Of a stretch of DNA of 64,000 nucleotides, positions 17,446 to 26,358 are shown piece by piece (within the stretch, counting starts at the first letter, position 1; every line of letters begins with the position of its first letter). The position numbers and the translations under genes are program-made. Source of the DNA: an uncultured Lachnospiraceae bacterium (GTDB taxonomy: Bacteria; Bacillota; Clostridia; Lachnospirales; Lachnospiraceae); NCBI GenBank assembly GCA_910589075.1, contig CAJUSK010000019.1, forward strand, positions 1 to 64,000. The letters run 5' to 3'. Under the pieces are notes generated by a model. The model was not told the origin of the DNA. It saw only the letters and a program-made list of their open reading frames with translations, and made no database searches.

Positions 17446-17688
17446 TTATACGGATTCATGGAAGGTTCTGGAAATAACATCAGCCTGCTGCTCCGGTGTC
17501 AGCTTGATGAAGTTTACTGCATAGCCGGATACCCGGATTGTAAGCTGAGGATAATTTTCAGGATGTTTCTGTGCATCCAGCAATGTATCCCTGTTCAAAA
17601 CATTGACATTGAGATGATGTCCGCCTTTTGTTGCATAACCGTCCAATAAAGATACCAAATTATCTACCTGCGCTGTGTTCACTGCCAT
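17446..17688 (-). CDS. grcA: Autonomous glycyl-radical cofactor-like protein
   Basis: 80-aa protein equal to the C-terminal glycyl-radical domain of pyruvate formate-lyase. The motif RVSGYAVNFIKL contains the radical-bearing Gly, and LTIRVSGYAVNF matches PflB ends closely. Such stand-alone domains can replace the oxygen-cleaved C-terminus of PflB and restore activity (known for E. coli GrcA/YfiD). Only this domain is present and its start has a clear GGAGGAG site. It is convergent with lgt and divergent from spoIIIAA. Confidence 0.88.
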   Translation of the reverse strand: MAVNTAQVDNLVSLLDGYATKGGHHLNVNVLNRDTLLDAQKHPENYPQLTIRVSGYAVNFIKLTPEQQADVISRTFHESV

Positions 17689-17810
17689 AATACTCGCTCC
17701 TCCTGAATAATTGATAATAGTAATAGTTACTGTTTATATAAGTATAATAGCACCATATTTTGTAAGTGTCCAGTATTTTTTTCCTGAATTTTGTATTTTT
17801 TTTAAAACAG

Positions 17811-17838
17811 TCATAACTTTCAAATCCCTTCATATATT
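17811..17838 (+). promoter_or_regulatory. Putative sigma-E promoter of the spoIIIA operon
   Basis: TCATAA, 14 bases, CATATATT. The mother-cell sigma-E consensus is approximately ATA in the -35 and CATACANT at -10, so spacing and -10 agree well. The position, 22 bases before spoIIIAA, and the known sigma-E control of spoIIIA support it. Confidence 0.5.
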
Positions 17839-17860
17839 GAGATAAAGAGGTGAAGGGTAT

Positions 17861-18814
17861 ATGAAGGATAAGGAAGAAATTCTGCGGATGTTTCCCGATT
17901 ATTTCAGGCATATATGGGAATCTGTGGCGGCGCAGTCCGGTTCTCTGCAGGAAATCCGGCTGCGTGCCGACTGTCCGGTGATTCTTCGTTTTGCCGGGCG
18001 GGAGTGCTTTCTTGCAGGGGATGGGAACATTACATATCACATGGAACAGGCATACCGGATCGGCAGGAAAGAACTGGACGGGGTTTTAAACCATATCTGC
18101 CGGTATTCGGTATACGCTTTTGAGGAGGAACTCAGACAGGGGTTTCTGACGATACCGGGCGGGCACCGCATCGGTGTGGCGGGACAGGTTGTAACGGATC
18201 CGGATGGCTGCGTCAGACGGCTGAAACATATTTCCTATCTCAATATCCGGATAGCCCATGAGATTACGGGGGCTGCGGATGGGGTGATGCCATATCTTTA
18301 CAGAGAGGGCCGCTTTTTGAGCGGTATGATTATTTCTCCTCCGGGCTGCGGGAAGACAACCATGCTGCGGGATATTGTGCGTCAGGTATCGGATGGAAAT
18401 TCCTATGGATCAGGACAGTGTGTGGGTGTAGTGGATGAACGGTCGGAAATTGCCGGAAGTTATATGGGGATTGCACAAAACCATGTGGGAATCCGGACGG
18501 ATGTGCTGGATGGCTGCCCTAAAGTGGCGGGCATGATGATGCTGATCCGTTCCATGGCGCCCGGTGTGGTGGCAGTGGATGAAATTGGGAGCCTGGAAGA
18601 TGTACATGCCCTGTTACAGGTTTTGCGCTGTGGCAGCAGTCTGATTGTAACCGTTCATGGCAGCAGTATGGAAGAGGTGCGGGAAAAAGCATATATGAAA
18701 GAACTCCTGGAACAGAAGGAATTTAAACGGTTTATTGTCCTGACCCGGAAAAAGGGACGTTGTATGGTGGAAGGAATATTTGATGAGGAGTATATGCCAT
18801 GCTGCGGCTTGTAG
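17861..18814 (+). CDS. spoIIIAA: Stage III sporulation ATPase SpoIIIAA
   Basis: 317-aa secretion-type AAA ATPase that powers the SpoIIIA-SpoIIQ feeding-tube channel between mother cell and forespore. The Walker A motif is PPGCGKTTMLRDI (near residues 161-168), Walker B is VVAVDEIG, and VGVVDERSEIAG and GIRTDVLDGCPK are family blocks. AGAGGTGAAGGG supplies the ribosome site. First gene of an intact eight-gene operon; it overlaps spoIIIAB by 16 bases. Confidence 0.95.
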   Translation: MKDKEEILRMFPDYFRHIWESVAAQSGSLQEIRLRADCPVILRFAGRECFLAGDGNITYHMEQAYRIGRKELDGVLNHICRYSVYAFEEELRQGFLTIPGGHRIGVAGQVVTDPDGCVRRLKHISYLNIRIAHEITGAADGVMPYLYREGRFLSGMIISPPGCGKTTMLRDIVRQVSDGNSYGSGQCVGVVDERSEIAGSYMGIAQNHVGIRTDVLDGCPKVAGMMMLIRSMAPGVVAVDEIGSLEDVHALLQVLRCGSSLIVTVHGSSMEEVREKAYMKELLEQKEFKRFIVLTRKKGRCMVEGIFDEEYMPCCGL

Positions 18815-19317
18815 GTATAGCCCTTTTACTTCTGGGAACTGTGGGATATAGTTTCTGCTGTTGCCGGGACATGCATGCACGACTGGACTGTCTGTATGAG
18901 ATGAAACGGATGTATGAACTGTTTTACAGCCAGGTTGGTTATTGTCTGGCTGCTTTTCCGGAAGCCTGCAGGATGGTGGCGCAATCGGTGAATCCCCCTT
19001 TTTCGGAAATGCTCCGGGATATATATGAAGAAGCGGAACAGAATACAGGCAAACCGTTTCCGCAGATCTGGGAAGATCAGGCGCAGCTCTATTATCCGGA
19101 ATTTTCTCTGAAAAAAGAGGACAGGGTGTTGCTGACGGAGTTTTCCCGCAGTCTGGGATACGCGGACAGGCAACTGCAGGAGCGGGCCATAGGACATCAG
19201 ATGGATGCCCTGTCAAATACAATCGAAAAAGTGGAAACACATATGGCAGAACGGGAAAAAATGATTATGAGCTTTGGCGTGATGGGAGGCCTGCTGCTTG
19301 TTATCGTATTATTATAG
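18799..19317 (+). CDS. spoIIIAB: Stage III sporulation protein SpoIIIAB
   Basis: 172-aa mother-cell membrane protein with a hydrophobic N-terminal segment (LVGIALLLLGTVGYSFC), a helical cytoplasmic body and a C-terminal hydrophobic segment (SFGVMGGLLLVIVLL), resembling type II secretion GspF folds. The family block LLTEFSRSLGYADRQLQE is present. Length and position in the operon are as expected. Confidence 0.93.
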   Translation: MLRLVGIALLLLGTVGYSFCCCRDMHARLDCLYEMKRMYELFYSQVGYCLAAFPEACRMVAQSVNPPFSEMLRDIYEEAEQNTGKPFPQIWEDQAQLYYPEFSLKKEDRVLLTEFSRSLGYADRQLQERAIGHQMDALSNTIEKVETHMAEREKMIMSFGVMGGLLLVIVLL

Positions 19318-19334
19318 AAAACCAGGAGGAGAAA

Positions 19335-19529
19335 ATGGGCATCGGTCTGATTTTTAAAATAGCGGCAGTGGGTATACTGGTGACAATCCTGAGCCAGGTG
19401 CTTAAACACAGCGGCAGGGAGGAACATGCTTTTCTGGTAAGTCTGGCAGGGCTGATCCTTGTACTGTCATGGATTGTTCCGTATGTGTACGATCTGTTTG
19501 AAACCATACAGAATTTATTTCAGATTTAG
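19335..19529 (+). CDS. spoIIIAC: Stage III sporulation protein SpoIIIAC
   Basis: 64-aa protein with two membrane segments (IGLIFKIAAVGILVTILSQVL and FLVSLAGLILVLSWIVPYVYDLF). It is a small membrane component of the SpoIIIA channel. The length matches the family, and AGGAGGAGAAA lies immediately upstream. Confidence 0.93.
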   Translation: MGIGLIFKIAAVGILVTILSQVLKHSGREEHAFLVSLAGLILVLSWIVPYVYDLFETIQNLFQI

Positions 19530-19537
19530 GGAGGACT

Positions 19538-19924
19538 ATGGACATTATCAAAATCGGGGCGATTGGAATTACCGGGGTACTGCTAGCCGTATTTTTCCGG
19601 TCGGTCAAGGCGGAATATGGCGTTTATATCGGCGTGATTACAGGGCTTTTGATCTTTGGCATTACCCTGGAAAATCTGGCGGTTTTCATGGATGAGGTAC
19701 AGCTTTTTCAGTCGATTATACAGGCGGACAACGGATTTCTGACGATTTTGCTGAAAATAGTCGGCATTACCTATATCTGTGAATTCTGTGCAGGCATCTG
19801 CCGGGATGCCGGATATGGTGCGGTGGGTGGGCAGATTGAAATATTCGGGAAGGTGATGGTGCTTCTGACCGGGCTTCCCATACTGCTCTCAGTGGTTTCG
19901 ACGATTCAGAATTTCAAGGGGTAA
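19538..19924 (+). CDS. spoIIIAD: Stage III sporulation protein SpoIIIAD
   Basis: 128-aa membrane protein with a polytopic pattern related to SpoIIIAC: IGAIGITGVLLAVFFRSVKAEYG near the N-terminus and the family block KIVGITYICEFCAGICRDAGY. It begins eight bases after spoIIIAC. Confidence 0.93.
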   Translation: MDIIKIGAIGITGVLLAVFFRSVKAEYGVYIGVITGLLIFGITLENLAVFMDEVQLFQSIIQADNGFLTILLKIVGITYICEFCAGICRDAGYGAVGGQIEIFGKVMVLLTGLPILLSVVSTIQNFKG

Positions 19925-19927
19925 CGG

Positions 19928-20971
19928 ATGGATCTGACAGAAGAAATTACGGGATTGAATGATGAGATCAACCGTCTGTTCACGGGCTTTTCCGTGGATC
20001 TGGACGCATTATTCGAAATGCTGCTTTCCGGCAATGTAAGCGGAGCGATGCAAATGTGTTTTCAGAATCTGGCACAGGCATTTCAGGGGGAAATCAAAAG
20101 TTTTAAAAGTATGATTGTGATGCTGCTCTGTGTGGGGATTCTTGCGGCGCTATTGATGAATCTCACGGATCTGTTTGAAAATAAGCAGATTGCAGACATA
20201 GGATTTTATTTTGTCTATCTGTTTCTGATTTTGCTTCTCTTGCGGATTTTTGGGGTGGTGACGGATACGGCGCAGGTGTTGATTTCAGATATGCTTGTAT
20301 TTATGAAGTTGTTTATGCCGGTGTATTTTCTGGCAGTGGGTGCGGCAGGCGGCGTAACAACGGGCCTTTTGTATTATCAGTTTATTCTGACAGTGATTTA
20401 TGTGATGGAGGCGGCACTGTCCGCGTTTTTAATGCCACTGATTAAAGTCTATATATTCCTGGCATTTATGAATGGCCTGTGGACAGAGGAAAAACTTCAG
20501 ATGATGCTGGATTTGCTGAAACGGGTGATTGGTTACATATTAAAGATTTTTTTTGCTGTGATTACCGGTATCAGCATGATACAGTCAATGATAACACCTG
20601 TTATAGAATCTGTCAAAATGTCTGCGTTGCAAAAAACCATCTCGCTCATACCGGGAATCGGCAATGTCAGCGACAGCGTGGCGGAACTGGTGATCGGTTC
20701 CGCAGTACTGATTAAAAACAGCGCAGGCGTTCTGGCAGTACTGTTGCTTACACTGCTGTGCGCCTTGCCTGCCCTGAAAATCTGGATACTTGCCATGCTG
20801 CTCAAGTTTTCCGCAGCGCTTACGGGCATTGTCAGCGACAAACGGATTACGTCCTGCATGGACAGGGTGGGGGAGGGCAGCCTGCTTGTATTGCGGATTG
20901 TACTGACGGCAGGAGGATTGTTTCTTATTATGATAGCCATTGCGGCAATGACAACGAATCGGGGATTTTAA
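19928..20971 (+). CDS. spoIIIAE: Stage III sporulation protein SpoIIIAE
   Basis: 347-aa polytopic membrane protein, the largest of the SpoIIIA set, with at least seven hydrophobic segments. Family blocks include LFMPVYFLAVGAAGG and KTISLIPGIGNVSDSVAELVIGSAVLIKN. The stop and the next start overlap as TAATG, giving coupled translation with spoIIIAF. Confidence 0.94.
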   Translation: MDLTEEITGLNDEINRLFTGFSVDLDALFEMLLSGNVSGAMQMCFQNLAQAFQGEIKSFKSMIVMLLCVGILAALLMNLTDLFENKQIADIGFYFVYLFLILLLLRIFGVVTDTAQVLISDMLVFMKLFMPVYFLAVGAAGGVTTGLLYYQFILTVIYVMEAALSAFLMPLIKVYIFLAFMNGLWTEEKLQMMLDLLKRVIGYILKIFFAVITGISMIQSMITPVIESVKMSALQKTISLIPGIGNVSDSVAELVIGSAVLIKNSAGVLAVLLLTLLCALPALKIWILAMLLKFSAALTGIVSDKRITSCMDRVGEGSLLVLRIVLTAGGLFLIMIAIAAMTTNRGF

Positions 20972-21555
20972 TGGAAGAGTATGTGATGGAAATTATCCGG
21001 CGGACAAGTGTTTTTCTTATACTGGCACAGGCAGTTGTCCATTTCCGCCCCAATCCCTCTTATGAAAAATACTTTAAGTTTCTTGTGGGAATCATGACAA
21101 TCGTTATTTTTCTGATTCCCATACTGGAGTTTTTTCAGGGCGGGGTGCGGGAACAATATATGGCCTGTATGAAAGTATATACGGATAAGCTGACAGAACT
21201 GTCCGGGGAGGAGGCGGAACTTGCCATGAGTCCTTCCGACACTTATCTGGAGCAGATGGGAGAAGAAATAAAAGCGAAACTGTCAGACTGTGCGGCGGAG
21301 CAGGGGTATCGTATACAGAAGGCGGAAATACTGGGCGTTTCAGAGCAGCAGGAGATGGCAGACGCATACAGGATTAAAATATATATGACATCAAAAGAGA
21401 CAGAGATCATCCTGCCTGAAGTGGAAGAGGTCCGTCTGGGGGAAGAACGGAAGAGAGATACAGAGGACAGGAGCAAGGAAATGGCGTTTCAGGCAGCCTT
21501 TGCGGAGGTGTTGGGAGTAGAGGGCGGCAGGCTGGAGGTGGAAATCATTGAGTGA
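20971..21555 (+). CDS. spoIIIAF: Stage III sporulation protein SpoIIIAF
   Basis: 194-aa protein with two N-terminal membrane segments (SVFLILAQAVVHF; YFKFLVGIMTIVIFLIPILEFF) followed by a soluble domain facing the intermembrane space. The start at 20971 overlaps the spoIIIAE stop by one base; a longer upstream frame is only read-through of spoIIIAE in another frame. It overlaps spoIIIAG by eight bases. Confidence 0.92.
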   Translation: MEEYVMEIIRRTSVFLILAQAVVHFRPNPSYEKYFKFLVGIMTIVIFLIPILEFFQGGVREQYMACMKVYTDKLTELSGEEAELAMSPSDTYLEQMGEEIKAKLSDCAAEQGYRIQKAEILGVSEQQEMADAYRIKIYMTSKETEIILPEVEEVRLGEERKRDTEDRSKEMAFQAAFAEVLGVEGGRLEVEIIE

Positions 21556-22141
21556 GAAAAAAGAAAAGTTCATCATTTTTGCTTTGGCAGGCGTGCTTCT
21601 GCTCATCGTGTGTATCCCGGTAAAAAAAGAAGAAAAAGGATCTGCAAAAGCAGGCAGTGCTGTGTATACAGAGCACAGCAGTGTATCCGGCAAGGAGCAG
21701 GAAAGCGCTTCGGACGCAAAACTGCAGGAGACGGATGAATATACAAAAGCAATGGAAGCAGAACTGGAGGAACTGCTTTCCTGCATGGAAGGTGTGGGAC
21801 GGGTGAAGGTGATGATCACCCTTTCGTCTACCGGTGAAGATATTGTGGAAAAGGACAGGCCGGCCACCCGTTCCAATATGACGGAAAACGACGCGTCAGG
21901 GGGCAGCCGGAACACCAGTGATATGGACAGCCGGGAAACCACAGTCTTTATAACGGATTCGGAAGGCAGGCAGATACCCTATGTACGGAAGAAACTACAG
22001 CCTGCGGTAGGCGGCGTGGCCGTGCTGGCGGAGGGGGCCGGTGTGGAAGCGGTCAGGGAAAATATTCGTGAAGCAATTCAGGCATTATTTGGGATTGATG
22101 CGAATAAAATTAAAATAGCAAAAATGAAAACGGCAAAGTAA
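21548..22141 (+). CDS. spoIIIAG: Stage III sporulation protein SpoIIIAG
   Basis: 197-aa protein with one N-terminal membrane segment (FIIFALAGVLLLIVCIPV) and a ring-building-motif domain that forms the channel ring: LEELLSCMEGVGRVKVMITLSSTGEDIVEKD, then VGGVAVLAEGAGVEAVRENIREAIQALFGID. It uses a TTG start overlapping the end of spoIIIAF. Confidence 0.93.
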   Translation: MSEKKEKFIIFALAGVLLLIVCIPVKKEEKGSAKAGSAVYTEHSSVSGKEQESASDAKLQETDEYTKAMEAELEELLSCMEGVGRVKVMITLSSTGEDIVEKDRPATRSNMTENDASGGSRNTSDMDSRETTVFITDSEGRQIPYVRKKLQPAVGGVAVLAEGAGVEAVRENIREAIQALFGIDANKIKIAKMKTAK

Positions 22142-22153
22142 GGGGAGAATATC

Positions 22154-22915
22154 GTGAAAAACGTACTGAAAAAGAACCAGATTATGATTACGGCACTGGC
22201 GATTATGATTGCAGTGGCAGGGTATCTCAATTTTGCGGGAACAAAATTGAGCGATGAAGAACTGATGGATGTCTCCGGGCAGTCGGTAGTTGCGGAAAAC
22301 GGAGAGGAACTGGCGCTGGAGGACGGCATTTTGGCCGAAGAGACATATTCTGCAGCTTCCCTTGAAATTTCGGATGAGGATACGGGACTGGCAGAAGGGA
22401 CACTGACCACAGACGATACCGTGCAGCAGACAGCCATCCAGGATATTGAAAGCCTGGATACGGATGATATTACAGCGTCCGCCGATTATCTGGGCGAAGA
22501 GATGGCACAGGCAGAGGTAACAGCGGAGGATACACCGGGAGAAGCTGTTTTCACTTCCACAGCCAACGTGACCACAATGTCAGGCGCAAAACTGATGAAA
22601 GAACAGACCCGGGCCAAGAACAAGGAAACACTGCTGGATATTATCAACAGTACCAGTGTCTCTGAGGAACAGAAGCAGAGCGCTATTGAAGGGATGATAC
22701 AGCTTACAGACATAGCGGAAAAGGAGACGGCGGCAGAGATTCTCCTGGAAGCAAAAGGATTTACGGATGTGGTGGTAAGCATCAGCGACAGCGGCGTGGA
22801 TGTGGTGGTAAATGCGGAAACACTGACGGATGCCCAGTGTGCGCAGATTGAAGATATTGTGACAAGAAAGACAGGAACTGCGCCGGAAAATATCATTATC
22901 CAATGTAGCAAATAA
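22154..22915 (+). CDS. spoIIIAH: Stage III sporulation protein SpoIIIAH
   Basis: 253-aa single-pass protein (N-terminal IMITALAIMIAVAGYLNF). A long acidic linker precedes the ring-forming domain that partners SpoIIQ in the forespore membrane: EQTRAKNKETLLDIINSTS, EKETAAEILLEAKGFTDVVVSI, AQIEDIVTRKTG. GTG start. Last gene of the operon, followed by a terminator. Confidence 0.92.
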   Translation: MKNVLKKNQIMITALAIMIAVAGYLNFAGTKLSDEELMDVSGQSVVAENGEELALEDGILAEETYSAASLEISDEDTGLAEGTLTTDDTVQQTAIQDIESLDTDDITASADYLGEEMAQAEVTAEDTPGEAVFTSTANVTTMSGAKLMKEQTRAKNKETLLDIINSTSVSEEQKQSAIEGMIQLTDIAEKETAAEILLEAKGFTDVVVSISDSGVDVVVNAETLTDAQCAQIEDIVTRKTGTAPENIIIQCSK

Positions 22916-22967
22916 GAAAAAGTTATGATATACTTCTAAAATAGTGGTGAAAAAGCACTGCTGCAAA

Positions 22968-23006
22968 CAGAAAAATTCCGCTCCGGTCTGTGCCGGAATT
23001 TTTCTG
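22968..23006 (+). terminator. Terminator of the spoIIIA operon
   Basis: CAGAAAAATTCCG at 22968-22980 is complementary to 22994-23006, with a 13-base loop and a T-run in the 3' arm. Confidence 0.75.
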
Positions 23007-23039
23007 TTTCTGAAAAGGAAAAGAAAAGAGGAAAGATAC

Positions 23040-24635
23040 GTGGGCATTGATTATACACAGGAGATTCACAGAAGAAGGACATTTGCCATCATATCCCATC
23101 CGGATGCGGGCAAGACTACATTGACAGAGAAGTTTCTGTTATACGGAGGCGCCATCAATCTGGCGGGCAGCGTAAAAGGGAAGGCGACGGCCAGACATGC
23201 GGTATCGGACTGGATGGAAATCGAGAAGGAGAGAGGTATTTCCGTTACTTCTTCCGTTTTGCAGTTTGAATATGGGGGATACTGTATTAACATTCTGGAC
23301 ACACCCGGCCATCAGGACTTCTCCGAAGACACCTACCGGACGCTGATGGCCGCGGATTCTGCGGTTATGGTAATCGATGCTTCCAAGGGTGTGGAGGCCC
23401 AGACCAGGAAGCTGTTTAAAGTGTGCGTTATGCGGAAAATCCCGATATTTACGTTTATCAACAAACTGGACCGGGATGCCAATGATACCTTTGAACTGTT
23501 GGATGAAATTGAAAAAGAACTGGGAATCGCCACCTGCCCGGTGAACTGGCCCATTGGATGCGGCAAAGGATTTAAAGGGGTATACGACAGAAAACGGGAA
23601 TGCATCATTACCTATGAAGATACACAAAAAGGCACCAGAGAAGGCGAGAGCCGGGAGATTCCCGTGAGCCAGGAGGGGCAGGCGGCGGCAGCCCTGGGCG
23701 AAGAGGCCTTTGCCCGGCTGCAGGAAGAGATTGAGCTGCTGGACGGCGCCAGTGCGGAGTTTGATCTGGAGCAGGTACAAAGCGGCATTCTGACACCGGT
23801 ATTTTTCGGTTCTGCACTGACGAATTTTGGCGTGGAGATCTTTTTGAAATATTTTCTGGAAATGGCGACTCCGCCCCTTCCCAGAAGAGCGGATGTGGGG
23901 CTGATTGATCCGGCAGAGCGGGGTTTTTCGGCTTTTGTGTTTAAAATCCAGGCAAATATGAATCGTGCGCACAGAGACAGGATCGCTTTTATGCGAATCT
24001 GCTCCGGACGGTTTGATGCAGGTGAAGAAGTGCGTCATGTACAGGGAAATAAGGTGATGCGCCTTTCCCAGCCCCAGCAGATTATGGCCAGCGACAGGAA
24101 AGTGGTGGAGGAAGCCTATGCCGGGGATATTATTGGCGTGTTTGATCCGGGGATTTTTTCCATTGGGGATACGGTTTGTATGCCTAAGGAACATTTTACC
24201 TATGAGGGGATTCCCACTTTTGCACCGGAACATTTTGCTAGGGTACGGCAGATGGATACGATGAAGCGGAAACAGTTTGTAAAAGGGATCAATCAGATTG
24301 CCCAGGAGGGTGCAATCCAGATTTTCCAGGAACTCAGCGCCGGCATGGAAGAGATTATCGTAGGTGTGGTGGGTGTCCTGCAGTTCGATGTATTAAAATA
24401 CCGCCTGGAGAATGAATATAATGTAGAGATCCGTCTGGAAAATCTGCCCTATGAACATATCCGCTGGATTGAGAACAGGGATTTGGATCTGGATGCCCTG
24501 ACGGGGACATCCGATATGAAGAAAGTAAAAGATATGAAGGGCAATCCGCTGCTTCTCTTTGTCAATGCGTGGAGTGTGGGGATGACCATTGACAGGAATG
24601 AGGGATTGGTCCTTTCAGAATTTGGACGTGATTAA
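23040..24635 (+). CDS. prfC: Peptide chain release factor 3
   Basis: 531-aa translational GTPase that recycles RF1/RF2 after termination. G1 is SHPDAGKTTLTEKFL, G2 lies in ERGISVTSSVLQFEY, G3 is DTPGHQDFSEDTYRT (the SEDTYR signature separates RF3 from EF-G) and G4 is NKLDRD. The GTG start at 23040, preceded by GAGGAAAG, is preferred; a 32-residue upstream extension would cross the spoIIIA terminator. The next gene starts at the base after the stop. Confidence 0.95.
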   Translation: MGIDYTQEIHRRRTFAIISHPDAGKTTLTEKFLLYGGAINLAGSVKGKATARHAVSDWMEIEKERGISVTSSVLQFEYGGYCINILDTPGHQDFSEDTYRTLMAADSAVMVIDASKGVEAQTRKLFKVCVMRKIPIFTFINKLDRDANDTFELLDEIEKELGIATCPVNWPIGCGKGFKGVYDRKRECIITYEDTQKGTREGESREIPVSQEGQAAAALGEEAFARLQEEIELLDGASAEFDLEQVQSGILTPVFFGSALTNFGVEIFLKYFLEMATPPLPRRADVGLIDPAERGFSAFVFKIQANMNRAHRDRIAFMRICSGRFDAGEEVRHVQGNKVMRLSQPQQIMASDRKVVEEAYAGDIIGVFDPGIFSIGDTVCMPKEHFTYEGIPTFAPEHFARVRQMDTMKRKQFVKGINQIAQEGAIQIFQELSAGMEEIIVGVVGVLQFDVLKYRLENEYNVEIRLENLPYEHIRWIENRDLDLDALTGTSDMKKVKDMKGNPLLLFVNAWSVGMTIDRNEGLVLSEFGRD

Positions 24636-25898
24636 ATGAAAAAATTGCTTGCTTTTTTGTGCCTGCTTTCCGTATTTGCCGGGGGCTGCAGCGTTACGCT
24701 GCCTGACAGCCCTGCCGTGCAGGAGCAGGCGGGGGAAATCATGGAAAGCCTGGCGGAGGCAGCGGAAGTAATTTCGGACGGCAGTGTGCTGGAAGAGACG
24801 GACGCCTCAGAACCGTCCGAGGCATCCGATGACTCTGAGGATACAGGCGAAGGGGATGCTTCTGCTTCTGACGCACTGGCTGAAATGCTGCCCGAATATG
24901 CTTATCATTATACCCGGCTTTCAGAAGAAGAACAGGCGTTGTATGTGGACATACTGGAGGCTTTGTCCGCATGCGCGTCGGACGTACATATTGATCTTGT
25001 GGAGGAAGAGGCTTTTGACAAGGTATTTCAGTGTGTGATGAACGACCATCCGGAAATTTTTTATGTGGACGGGTATACGTTTATTAAATATACAAAAGGG
25101 GAAGAGATCACAGGAAACGCTTTTTCCGGCAGTTATCTGTACGACCGGGAAGAAATTGCGCAGAGAAATGAACAGATTGAAAAAAAAGTGACGGAAATCC
25201 TGGATGGAATGCCCACAGACGGCGGAGACTATGAAAAAGTAAAATATATTTATGAATATCTGGTGGCCAATACGGAATATGTGCGGGGCGCAGATGATAA
25301 TCAGAATATATGTTCTGTTTTCCTGGGAGGCGAATCCGTTTGCCAGGGCTATGCCAAAGCAGCACAATACCTTTTTCGGAAATCAGACATATATTCTGTA
25401 TTTGTGTCCGGCAAAGTGGACGGCGGAGAGGATCATGTCTGGAATCTTGTACGGATAAACGGGGCATATTATCATGTGGATATTACCTGGGGAGACGCAT
25501 CTTATGTGGCAGGAGAAGCAGACAATGGTTTTGACGGAAAACTGCCCCAGATCAATTACGAATATCTGTGTGTGCCGGACAGTCAGATTTGCCGCACCCA
25601 CACCATTGACAGTATCGTGCCGATTCCTGCCTGTGACAGTATGGAGGCAAATTACTATGTGAAAGAAGGCGCTTATTTTACGGAGCCGGATATGGAAAAG
25701 GTGGCGGCCCTGTTTGAGAAGGCCTATGAGGACGGAACCGCTTATGTGACATTGAAATGTGCGGATCCGGAAGTGTATGCGGAAATGGAACGATGTCTCA
25801 TTGAGCAGCAGCAGGTATTTCGGTATTTGCAGACTTCGGACGGGACCGTGGCCTATACGACCAACGAGGGACAGCTTCATCTGAGCTTCTGGCTGTAA
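24636..25898 (+). CDS. Transglutaminase-like lipoprotein
   Basis: 420-aa exported lipoprotein: LAFLCLLSVFAGGC is the signal with its lipobox. An acidic Ser/Glu/Asp linker (residues 40-85) leads to a helical region and a transglutaminase-type papain fold. The triad can be read as Cys in GESVCQGYAKA, His in DHVWNLVRING and Asp in YYHVDITWGD. Such proteins act as cell-surface proteases or amidases; the substrate is unknown. It starts immediately after the prfC stop, so the two are co-transcribed, though no functional link is known to me. Confidence 0.85.
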   Translation: MKKLLAFLCLLSVFAGGCSVTLPDSPAVQEQAGEIMESLAEAAEVISDGSVLEETDASEPSEASDDSEDTGEGDASASDALAEMLPEYAYHYTRLSEEEQALYVDILEALSACASDVHIDLVEEEAFDKVFQCVMNDHPEIFYVDGYTFIKYTKGEEITGNAFSGSYLYDREEIAQRNEQIEKKVTEILDGMPTDGGDYEKVKYIYEYLVANTEYVRGADDNQNICSVFLGGESVCQGYAKAAQYLFRKSDIYSVFVSGKVDGGEDHVWNLVRINGAYYHVDITWGDASYVAGEADNGFDGKLPQINYEYLCVPDSQICRTHTIDSIVPIPACDSMEANYYVKEGAYFTEPDMEKVAALFEKAYEDGTAYVTLKCADPEVYAEMERCLIEQQQVFRYLQTSDGTVAYTTNEGQLHLSFWL

Positions 25899-25909
25899 AA
25901 ACGCCATTC

Positions 25910-25938
25910 TTGTCAATTTACGGTAACTTTGGTATAAT
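25910..25938 (+). promoter_or_regulatory. Sigma-A promoter of the asp23-to-recN operon
   Basis: TTGTCA, 17 bases, TATAAT, 31 bases before the asp23-family start codon. Confidence 0.75.
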
Positions 25939-25968
25939 CATAGATAATTCTGAGAAAGGAAAAATGAT

Positions 25969-26349
25969 ATGGAAAAAGATTCGGAACGTAATATCAGCAT
26001 ATCGGGGGAGAAGGGACAAATAGGCGAAGTCAGGATTGCGGACGATGTAGTGGCTTCCATAGCAGGGCTGGCAGCACTGGAAGTGGACGGTGTGGCTTCC
26101 ATGGCAGGGAATGCCACAGATGAGCTTCTTTCCAGAGTGGGTGTCAGAGGTACAAACAAGGGTGCGAAAGTAGAAGTGGTGGATCGGGTGGTCAGTGTGG
26201 AAATGGCAGTAAATCTTAAATATGGATTTAACATTCCGACTGTATCTGAAAAGATTCAGGAAAAAGTAAAGAGTGCTATTGAAACAATGACAGGACTGAC
26301 GGTTGCGGATGTAAATATCCGGATTGCCGGTGTGGTTATGAACGGATAA
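25969..26349 (+). CDS. Asp23/Gls24 family envelope stress protein
   Basis: 126-aa Asp23-family protein. Blocks are IADDVVASIAGLAALEVDGVASMAG, VEVVDRVVSVEMAVNLKYGFNIPTVSEKIQEKVK and MTGLTVADVNIRIAGVV. Asp23 in staphylococci forms a membrane-tethered meshwork linked to envelope stress; function in Clostridia is undefined. It is the first gene of the nusB-recN operon, a position shared with many Lachnospiraceae. Confidence 0.9.
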   Translation: MEKDSERNISISGEKGQIGEVRIADDVVASIAGLAALEVDGVASMAGNATDELLSRVGVRGTNKGAKVEVVDRVVSVEMAVNLKYGFNIPTVSEKIQEKVKSAIETMTGLTVADVNIRIAGVVMNG

Positions 26350-26358
26350 GGACGGAAA

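Noticed and set aside
22944..23039. N-terminal extension of release factor 3
   Set aside because: The extra 32 codons cross the spoIIIA terminator hairpin and are not family-like; GTG 23040 has a ribosome site and gives the standard length.
23139..24233. 364-codon open frame on the minus strand
   Set aside because: Lies wholly inside prfC, whose GTPase motifs are unmistakable.
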